In this document: piece by piece, positions 8,805 through 16,900 of the stretch
How positions within the stretch are numbered: the stretch's first letter is position 1
How the letters are laid out: each line of letters starts with the position of its first letter
NCBI GenBank assembly: GCA_964467345.1
Contig: CAYXPY010000007.1
Coordinates: forward strand, 1-64,000
Length of the DNA stretch: 64,000 nt
Direction of reading: 5' to 3'
Source of the DNA: SM1-50 sp964467345
Lineage (GTDB): Archaea; Thermoplasmatota; E2; DHVEG-1
The notes under the pieces: model-generated
Database searches by the model: none
What the model was told of the DNA's origin: nothing
The model's input: the letters and a program-made list of their open reading frames with translations, nothing else
Made by a program: the position numbers and the translations under genes

Positions 8805-10295
8805 ATGAAAAAAATCATCATAATCTGTATAGTCGGTATTTTATTGAGTACCGCCTTTGGAGCAGCCGCAATAGCAAACACCGGACAAACAAAAGAAGAA
8901 CCCGATCAGGGGTCTCGATTCGCTACCCATAACATCTTTGCTGAATATGGAACCGCAACCTGGTGCGGGTATTGTAAATTCGCCCATGGCGCATTAAAAG
9001 AGATATGGGCCGAGGGACAGTACCCCTTCTATTATGTTTCACTCGTCACCGATAAAAATGCAAAAGCAAGCCAGCGATGCACAAACGATTATAACGCATA
9101 TGGATGGCCAACTGTTTGGTTCGACGGTGGATACAAAGTCAACGTCGGGGCTGGAAGCATCCCTTCAGCAAAATCAGCCTACATCAGCAGCATCACCCAG
9201 TGTGGAAACAGAGTCGTCGAAGACGTTGATATCGATCTGACCGCCACCTGGCTTGGTGGTACAAGCATGGAAGTCAACGTCGAAGTCTTCAATAACGAAG
9301 CCGAAACCTACGGTGGACACGTCAGAGTTTATATCACTGAGAAAGAATCAAGCATGGGATGGTACGACACCGCTGGACAGAAATACACCATGGCCTTCCT
9401 TGACTTTGCCTTTAACCAAGTTCTCTCGATACCTGCGGGAGACTCCTGGAGTGGCTCCATGCAATGGGATGGTGCAGCGGCAGGGTTCCCAACGGTAACA
9501 GAAAACAACATGATGATCCTCGCTGCTGTCTTTAACGATGAATGGCATCAAGGGTACTCCTACCCACCCTCCCAGAACCCCTTCAATGCCTATTATGTAG
9601 ATGAATCAGCCGGCTTTTCATTCGGAAGCGGACCGAACACACCCAGTAACCCCAACCCAGCGAACGGGGCGACAAACGTCGATGTCGACAAAGACCTCAG
9701 CTGGACTGGAGGACCTGGGACCTCAATTACCTATGATGTCTACTTCGGCACCGCAAGCTCCCCTCCAAAAGTACAAGGCAACCAATCAGGGACCACCTAT
9801 AACCCAGGGACTATGGCATACAGCACAAAATATTACTGGAAGATCGTCGCCTGGGACCAAGACCAAAACTCAGCGGAAGGACCAGTCTGGTCATTTACGA
9901 CCACAACCGACCCAAATGAAGCACCAGACACACCCACCATCACAGGACCTGCGAAAGGAAAACCAGGGAGCACCTACAAGTACACCATCACCGGCACTGA
10001 TCCAGATCCTGGTGACGAGCTCTATGCCTACCTCATGTGGGGCGATGGAACCTTCACCGACTGGGTTGGACCCTATGACTCCGGGGAAGCATTCTCTGTT
10101 ACCCATTCCTGGGCAGAGACAGGTACCTACACCGTCCAAGTCAAAATAAAAGATGACCATGGGGCAGAAAGCGACTGGGCAACACTGGATGTAAAGATGC
10201 CGACAAGCTACGGAATCACCAATCCGTTCCTTACCTGGCTTCTCCAGACCTTCCCACACGCGTTCCCACTCCTTCGATATCTCCTTGGAGTCTAA
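8805..10295 (+). CDS. Secreted thioredoxin-fold protein with Fn3-like and PKD domains
   Basis: 496 residues. A signal peptide (MKKIIIICIVGILL, cut near residue 25) is followed by a thioredoxin-like domain (about 35-145) with the redox motif WCGYC and a cis-Pro region GWPTVWFDGG, similar to Omp28-like secreted thioredoxins. After a beta-rich linker (about 145-265) come an Fn3-like domain (about 275-365, YDVYFGT, YYWKIVAWD) and a PKD domain (about 375-465, DPDPGDELYAY, SVTHSWAETGTYTVQV). The C-terminal tail ends FPHAFPLLRYLLGV, as in the neighbouring peptidases. A role in disulphide formation or reduction in Cys-containing exported peptidases is plausible from the CxxC motif and the two flanking C25 genes, but is not shown. 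Confidence 0.82.
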   Translation: MKKIIIICIVGILLSTAFGAAAIANTGQTKEEPDQGSRFATHNIFAEYGTATWCGYCKFAHGALKEIWAEGQYPFYYVSLVTDKNAKASQRCTNDYNAYGWPTVWFDGGYKVNVGAGSIPSAKSAYISSITQCGNRVVEDVDIDLTATWLGGTSMEVNVEVFNNEAETYGGHVRVYITEKESSMGWYDTAGQKYTMAFLDFAFNQVLSIPAGDSWSGSMQWDGAAAGFPTVTENNMMILAAVFNDEWHQGYSYPPSQNPFNAYYVDESAGFSFGSGPNTPSNPNPANGATNVDVDKDLSWTGGPGTSITYDVYFGTASSPPKVQGNQSGTTYNPGTMAYSTKYYWKIVAWDQDQNSAEGPVWSFTTTTDPNEAPDTPTITGPAKGKPGSTYKYTITGTDPDPGDELYAYLMWGDGTFTDWVGPYDSGEAFSVTHSWAETGTYTVQVKIKDDHGAESDWATLDVKMPTSYGITNPFLTWLLQTFPHAFPLLRYLLGV

Positions 10296-10311
10296 ACGGA
10301 ACACCCCACCT

Positions 10312-10342
10312 CTTTTCTTTTTTTTTTTTTTAATTTCTTTTC
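10312..10342 (+). terminator. Oligo-T terminator after the thioredoxin-fold gene
   Basis: A long T-rich tract beginning about 17 bases past the stop codon at 10295. Confidence 0.55.
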
Positions 10343-10954
10343 ATAGCTAATTTCTTCTCATAAGATACGATACTTAACCAGACAACTCAAATGATTCTTT
10401 TTTGTTTCCTATTACTACTAATGGTTTCTCCCGCTCCGATACCATTCCGATCGTTTTCAGACAGAACTCTCTGAGAAACTCCTAGGTTTTCCCCCTCCAT
10501 CATAACACGGTACCTGCCATCGAGGCGATGTCTGATGTCAAAACAATAAGAAGGTTCACCATTCGGAAAACCAATGAGGTGAATACCGAAGGAAACCGCA
10601 GATTAAAACGCTTTCTTTTTGGAGAAGGGGAGGAATCATTCTTTGGGTAGTCTATGCCCTCTCAAGGGCTTCTTTCTCACGATAACACCGCTCCTGTGGA
10701 TATCTCATCCCAAGAATCTATCAGACCTGTAGGTGGTATGACTCCCAGGGTTGAATTCAACTGGAAATACATCACGAAGACTCACCCCCCAAAAAAAAAT
10801 TACTTAATAAGAGAAGCAACATCCACAACATTTTTTTTCCAGATCGACGGTGTTCCCTTTTTCATTCACACACCTCCAAGTCACAACGACCGTTAATTCA
10901 ATCAATGACCCGTCTGTAGAAAAAGAATGAATATATCATACAGAGGATACGACG

Positions 10955-10971
10955 AAAAAAAAAAGAAAAAA
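10955..10971 (-). terminator. Oligo-U terminator after the second C25 peptidase gene
   Basis: A purine tract dominated by A on the plus strand, read as U-rich RNA from the minus-strand gene ending at 10998. Confidence 0.45.
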
Positions 10972-10997
10972 GGGAGAGAGACGCCTCTCAAGCACCC

Positions 10998-13703
10998 CTA
11001 TCGGATCAGAGACTGATCAAACACAAGACTTGAAAAAAACTGTTGTGTTGTACTACCAAAGGAAAACTCCAGTGGCATAGTGACATCAAGAGTACCCCAA
11101 TCGCTCTCCGCATCCATGCTATCTTTCGCTTTGACCTTCACGGTATAGGTTCCCTCTGCTTCCCAGGTGTGCGTCACATGGATCTCTGTGCCAGAGAGGT
11201 AGGGCCCAAGCCAGTCTGTGGTGGTGTTATCCCCCCAGTCGACAAAGTAGTAAATAGTATGCTCCTGGGCATCGGTGGTGACCATGTTGAATAGATACGG
11301 TTTGCCTGGTTTACCCTCAGAAGGTCCCGTGATCTCAGGGATTTCTGGTGGCGTGTTATCCGTGATGGTGACGGTCAAAGGATCTGACCAGACGCTTCCA
11401 GCACCCCAGATGTCGCGTGCTTTGACCTTGACTTCGTACGTCCCAAGCTCTGTCCAGATATGCTTACCAGTTCCTACCTGTCCAGAGCTATAAGGCCCAA
11501 GCCATCCACTGCTGGCCCCATCACCCCAGTCGAACAAGTAGTAGAGCTGTTCATTATCAGGTTCTATCGCTGAACTCGTATACGTATACTCGACATTCCA
11601 GATCCCAAGTGAAGGACCAACGGGTTTGGTTGGTTTCGTCGGTGCTTGACTCGGATGAGGTGATTTTAACATCTGAGCTGGGTCACCAAATAATAAACAG
11701 CTCTGAATAATACCCCGCCAGGTGCCATACGAGTAATCCCAGTTGATCATCGGGGCCATCTGATCCTTTGACCAGGCATGCCCGACACCAATCTGCCAGT
11801 TGCTGAACCCTCCAGAGTTGTTCTGCAGGTCAAGGAAGTAATCCCAGAACGCTTTGGCCTGGAACGCGCTGCTTGAATTTGTTGATTCGAACTGCCCCCA
11901 GCCATACCCTGTGTTATACACACAGCCGAACGCAAGCTCGGTGTCTGAATGGAACAACATTGATTCGATGATGCCATCGTCACCATCATCGAAATCACCG
12001 CAGTGGCATCCGTAATCATGGATGAAGAACGGTCGCGTGTTATGATACAGGTTCTCCCAGTCGCTCTTCCCGACATCCAGGGACATCTGGTTGTTCGCAT
12101 GGGCAATCCCACTAATGATGGTCACCCGGTCCTCGTTAATAGCGGTCCTAAAGCCGTTAATGGCTCCGGTTTCACTACCGCCCTGCCAACCAGGGTTGGG
12201 TGGCTCCGCGGTCCATCGGACGGATATGTTATACTCGTTGCCGATATTGACCTGGTTCCAGGTCTCAAACCCATACTGGAAACCCACCCAGGTGGGAAAC
12301 TGCCCAGGATCATCAGGGTCGGGCCCAAGCCAGTCGTCGGTTCCTTTTATAGCACTATAATCGACGAAATCATCCCCCTGACAGTTCCATCCGGTGTTCC
12401 CCCCATAGAACCCGGTGTTGTCAAGGTAATCGCCATCGGTGCTCTCCGCATAGTAAAAGCATTTTGTCAGCCAGTTGGAGACATCCTGCGGCGTATCACA
12501 GGTGACACGACCGAGATACACCTCTGCATAGAGATCAAAGCCATTGTCTGCTTCCTCACCCCAGCGGTTATCCTGATCCGCATTGAAGCTGTTATCAAGA
12601 TTACTCCAATAAATATCAGCATCGACGTTCCCCTCATAGGCGTAATACATCTGCCGGGCTGGCATCGTGTCTGCATCCCCGGCGATCAGGATGAATCGCG
12701 TCTCCCAATCCTGATACGCGTCTCTGCAGAACTCCCGGATGCGCGCCTGGCTGTCGTTGAAGAGTGCAGTGGAGTTATAATAATCAGGGCAGGCAAGGAT
12801 ATCCTGCTTGGTGACAAGCGTGCAGCTTAACCCATCTGCCGCATGATGGCTCATCAGGCTTTCCCAGTTATACGGGGTCGTCGTGGTGGTGTCCCAGTAG
12901 TCCAACCCGTTCTGGGTGGTCGTGATAATCACATAGTCATAATGATCTGAAGAATCGCACAGCCCTCCCGGGTACTCAAAGGTCGGCAGACCAGCACGGG
13001 GGTACTGGTTCATCACCTCAGGGTTGGAGACCAACCGGGCGACATAGGATTGATCCTCAGGATCGCCCCGATAGAACTGGTTCTGGTCTGCATCCTGTAA
13101 CGTTATTGTCACCGTCAACCGAGGGTAGTACTGCAGGATGCCTCTCACCGGGTTGTACTGCACCGGATTGAGGTTTACGGAAAGAACCGGATACCCATGG
13201 GAATATCCTAGGCAATACTCTGAATAGCGCATGATTGGATGGAACTCATCGGTTGCATACAGCTCTTGGTTCATGACAAACTCAAATGGCTCGTCACTCC
13301 CGATCGGGACAGACCGCTGCTGCGGATACAAGGGTGTCTCCGTTAGTTTCACCCCAGCCAGATCCAGTGGAAGTGGGCTCCCCAGGACGTTGATCCGTGC
13401 GACCGTCTTATTGGGCGGCAGCAGCAAGGAAACCACCTTGACAGGAAGTGCTGGGTCCCCTGCGGATCGACCAACCGCGATACAGCCTGCCTGCGAGATG
13501 GTCGCATAGGCTGCATCCATGGGTTGTATGCTTGGCTCAAGGAACTCAAACGAATAGCTCAATCGGTTCCCTACGAACCTATCTTCAAATTTCAACGCAG
13601 CCCCCAGTGGTGCTGCGGCAGATGTCATCATCAGTGCGATGCACATCAGAAAAACGACACCTATTCTGCCTTCTATACTCTTGTTCTTATGTCTGTTCTT
13701 CAT
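10998..13703 (-). CDS. Secreted C25 (gingipain-like) cysteine peptidase with two PKD domains
   Basis: 901 residues, a close paralogue of the 5468-8373 gene over its whole length. Signal peptide (1 to about 36), propeptide-like part, C25 catalytic domain (about 250-680), and two PKD domains (about 690-875) each with the WGDxxxxxWLGPY core. The proposed catalytic His is in SGIAHA (His535), and the Cys is in DYGCHCGDF (Cys566 or Cys568). As in the paralogue, these replace the usual GHG and ACxxG patterns. The C-terminus ends QQFFSSLVFDQSLIR, so the FPxxFPxLRxLLG tail of its relatives is missing or eroded. No compensating frame restores it. The gene lies tail-to-tail with the thioredoxin-fold gene. 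Confidence 0.88.
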   Translation of the reverse strand: MKNRHKNKSIEGRIGVVFLMCIALMMTSAAAPLGAALKFEDRFVGNRLSYSFEFLEPSIQPMDAAYATISQAGCIAVGRSAGDPALPVKVVSLLLPPNKTVARINVLGSPLPLDLAGVKLTETPLYPQQRSVPIGSDEPFEFVMNQELYATDEFHPIMRYSEYCLGYSHGYPVLSVNLNPVQYNPVRGILQYYPRLTVTITLQDADQNQFYRGDPEDQSYVARLVSNPEVMNQYPRAGLPTFEYPGGLCDSSDHYDYVIITTTQNGLDYWDTTTTTPYNWESLMSHHAADGLSCTLVTKQDILACPDYYNSTALFNDSQARIREFCRDAYQDWETRFILIAGDADTMPARQMYYAYEGNVDADIYWSNLDNSFNADQDNRWGEEADNGFDLYAEVYLGRVTCDTPQDVSNWLTKCFYYAESTDGDYLDNTGFYGGNTGWNCQGDDFVDYSAIKGTDDWLGPDPDDPGQFPTWVGFQYGFETWNQVNIGNEYNISVRWTAEPPNPGWQGGSETGAINGFRTAINEDRVTIISGIAHANNQMSLDVGKSDWENLYHNTRPFFIHDYGCHCGDFDDGDDGIIESMLFHSDTELAFGCVYNTGYGWGQFESTNSSSAFQAKAFWDYFLDLQNNSGGFSNWQIGVGHAWSKDQMAPMINWDYSYGTWRGIIQSCLLFGDPAQMLKSPHPSQAPTKPTKPVGPSLGIWNVEYTYTSSAIEPDNEQLYYLFDWGDGASSGWLGPYSSGQVGTGKHIWTELGTYEVKVKARDIWGAGSVWSDPLTVTITDNTPPEIPEITGPSEGKPGKPYLFNMVTTDAQEHTIYYFVDWGDNTTTDWLGPYLSGTEIHVTHTWEAEGTYTVKVKAKDSMDAESDWGTLDVTMPLEFSFGSTTQQFFSSLVFDQSLIR

Positions 13704-13841
13704 TGGTTATCCCCTATCTCGTATATACCAGTACATAAGAACGATGCCTGAGTATATATGCTTTATCGTCTCTGAGAGCTCATCAATCACGGCGTAACAG
13801 GAGGGATTCTTTCCTACCATCATGCGTGAGACCATCAGAAG

Positions 13842-13882
13842 AAAAAAAAAGAAAATATATAAAAAAAAAATTAAAAAAAAAT
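13842..13882 (-). terminator. Oligo-U terminator after the giant surface protein gene
   Basis: Runs of 8-10 A on the plus strand, read as consecutive U tracts downstream of the minus-strand stop codon at 13922. Confidence 0.55.
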
Positions 13883-13921
13883 AGAGGAGGAGTGAAAGAT
13901 TTCACTCCAATGCGTGTGTCT

Positions 13922-16900
13922 TTAGAGCTGTTTCAGCAAAGTGTAGTACTGTTGCTGGTTGCCGTAGTCAAACGAGGTGACGACATCGCTCATCTTTGAG
14001 TTGCCTGCCGCATCATAGACGATACATTGTGCGGTGTGGATCTTTGATTCGACCAGGAACTCGTAGGGTGCGCCGTCAGTGTCTTCGCCGACTAAGGCGT
14101 CATCTGCGTAGAACTCCACTTTCACGATGCCGCTGGTGGCGTCTGTTGCGTCCGCCTCAAGTAACCATTTGGTCTTCAAGCCGTTCTGTGCTGTTGCGGT
14201 GAAGGCGTTGATGACCGGTGCGGTCTTGTCCATCTTGAAGCTGATGCTCTTCTCTTCCTCGGTGTTTGGAGGCACTGCTTTGTCGACGGAGTAGAAGTAG
14301 ACTGTGTGTTGTCCATCGGTGGTGACCTGGAATGGTGTTTCGTAGAGTGTCCATTCGCCGTTGTCGACCTTATACATGGTGTAGTCGACGCCCTCAGGCC
14401 ATTTCTCATCGTATGCCGTCAGGGTCACGGTGACGCTGCTGACATACCATTCGCTCTGGCCCATGGTCCCTGCGAGGGTTGCCTCGGTGGTCGGTGGGGT
14501 CGTGTCGGGGATCCTGATGATCCAGCTGAGTGTCTTCTTGTCGTTGTTGGGGTGGTCATCGCCAGGTAGCACGGTCTTCATGGTGAGCTTGTAGTCTCCT
14601 TCTGCATCGGGGTCCTCAGGTATGGTGATGTCCGGGAAGGTGACAACTGCGGTCCCACCAGGTGCGACTGGTCCAGCGACAACAACAGTCTCATCATAGA
14701 CGATGACACCAGTGTCGTTGGTGATCTGGGCGTTCACGGGGATGTCAATCTCGGGGAAGGTGACTCCTAGGTTCTGGATGATACCCTCAACGGGGTAGGT
14801 TCCAGGTAACCAGTATTCGTCGCCACCGCCACCAGAGGTGACATGTCCACGGATCTCAAAGGCGACATCATAGCCAAGGCCAGGGAGATCGTACCAGGTT
14901 GCACCATCAGAGGAGAAGAACGCGGTCTTCAGGGTGATACCGGGTGCGGAACATTCCAGTGGGTATTCTCCGGTGTTATGGGTTCCTTCCACGCAGAGCC
15001 AGATATCGCTTCCATCGAGTGTGACTGGACTTGAGAGTGGTACTTCGAACCAGTCGTCACCGGTGATGCTGAACGGCTCAGTGGTGATCTCAGCACCAGG
15101 AGCAGTTGCTGATCCAGCGCTGTAGATGTGAACGTTCCCAGAGAATGCGACGGCACCGTAGTGCTTCCAGCGGATCATATCGAGGTCCCATCCGATGTAT
15201 GGTGTTTGTTCATCGATGGTGAACCGGTTTGCACCGTAGATCTGACCAGTGGTTGAGCCGAACGCGTTGGCGTACACTCCGTTATCGTATTGTAACCAGC
15301 CTTCATCCTTTGGAGCTGATCCAGAGGGTTCGGTGATTGCAATGACTCCCGCGTCGTGTTCGTAGCTGAGGGTGATGATCTTTCCAAGGACGTTATCAGC
15401 TGGGTACCCATCATCCATGAGTGATGCTTCCAACAGGCTTAGGTCATCGAAGAAGATGTTGTTGCCGTAGAAGGACTCTCCATAGAAGCCGATCCAGACC
15501 GCTGGTAACCCCGCAAAGGCAGACAGACCAATGCTGTGTTGTTTCCAGCCGGTTGACCCATCGTACCGGTTGATGGTTTCAAGCAGGTAGAAGTTGGCTC
15601 CGTCTGGTGATGCGCAGACCGTGATCCGGTCCGTAGTCCCACTGTATCCCGTGTCGTGATACATCCAGAGTCTCATTGCATAGCCGTCAGCTGTGGTAAA
15701 GTCGAAGGAATTGTCCTTGACAAACAGTTTGCTGTTACCTGAGCTGATATACCAGCAGGCATACCGGGCCATCCAGCTGCCACCATGTGGTGTACAGGTT
15801 GGGTAGGTTCCGCTTTGTACGCCGTCGAATTTGTTGTCGACATCGGTTCCGCTGATGGTGTATTGAGACCAGCCGGGGAAGTAGCCAGGAACTTCAGGTG
15901 TTCCCGCATCTTCGAATCCGACAAAGGTTCCATCAGGTAAGGTGACATCATCGACCCAGATATACCAGGCGTACCAACCAATGTAGCGGATAGCGAAATA
16001 CACGGTTTGTCCCACATAGGCGGACATATCAAAGGTGTATTGCGTGTAAACCCCGGGCACTGGATAATAAACACCAGCAAGCATGGTTCCTGAAAGGAAG
16101 TCAGCGGGGGTGTTCCCGGTTGTGGACATGTAGATTTCGTATTCATCGTCACCATAGTTGTAGGTGTCGACCCAGAGCTCAAAGATTCCGCCGGGCGCGA
16201 CGACAACAGGTCCTGTTGCGAGCCAGTCATCGTTGGGTTGTACCGCGTAGTCATAGGTGCATTTTGCACATCCCACTCCGCTGCGTTGTCCCGTAGTACT
16301 GCGGACCCAGGCATTTCCGGTGTTGACGTTATAAATCATCCAACCTGGGGGTTGCCATTGAGGTGGAACCGTTGGGACCCAGTCCTCAAAGCCGTAGGTG
16401 TAGAACTCAGCGAATCCGTTCAATGTCGCTTCGACGTCGACCAAGTAGTCGATGTTCTCAGCGAAGGGAACATCTGATGGTGTCCAGTCAGGCAGGATAG
16501 CGTTGACGGTTTCACCAGCAACGACATCAACGGTCACGGTCTCGTCATATTCCTCGACCATGTCAATGATGCCAAGCCAGGCGTCATCAACGTACCAGTA
16601 GTTGATGTTGAACGAATCACCGCTCATATCCCAGGCGATCCGGAAGGTTGCTGATCCGACACCATTGGCTGCGGTTAAGGCAACCTCCGTGGTAGCTGGA
16701 CCATACGGACCACCGGCACGGACGTACGCATCGCTCCAGGTTGCTCCTGAATCGATGGAGGTTTGGATCTTCAGGTCATAATCACCGTTGTAATCGTTGA
16801 CGTACTCTTTGAATTTTAAGAGCAGTGCGGTGTATCCGGTGGTGTCGATATCCATCGTGTAGAGTCGGTGTTCACCAACACTGGAAGGTGACCAGGTGAA

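Larger units (their letters stand above)
10296..10997. other. 700-bp intergenic region without a convincing gene
   Basis: It starts with a T-rich terminator for the upstream gene (10312-10342) and ends with the U-rich terminator of the convergent peptidase gene (10955-10971). Between them, base composition is mixed and no frame has a ribosome-binding site together with protein-like sequence. The longest frame (10654-10896, plus) reads like noise. It could be a decayed gene or an RNA I cannot identify. Confidence 0.5.

Noticed and set aside
9601..10149. 182-codon plus-strand frame inside the thioredoxin-fold gene
   Set aside because: Shadow of the Fn3/PKD coding frame, rich in Thr/Pro/Gln as expected from a shifted frame.
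10654..10896. 80-codon plus-strand frame in the 700-bp intergenic region
   Set aside because: No ribosome-binding site and the translated sequence is not protein-like.
12003..12830. 275-codon plus-strand open frame inside the C25 gene at 10998-13703
   Set aside because: It lies entirely antisense to a strongly coding gene, has no ribosome-binding site and its composition mirrors the opposite strand.
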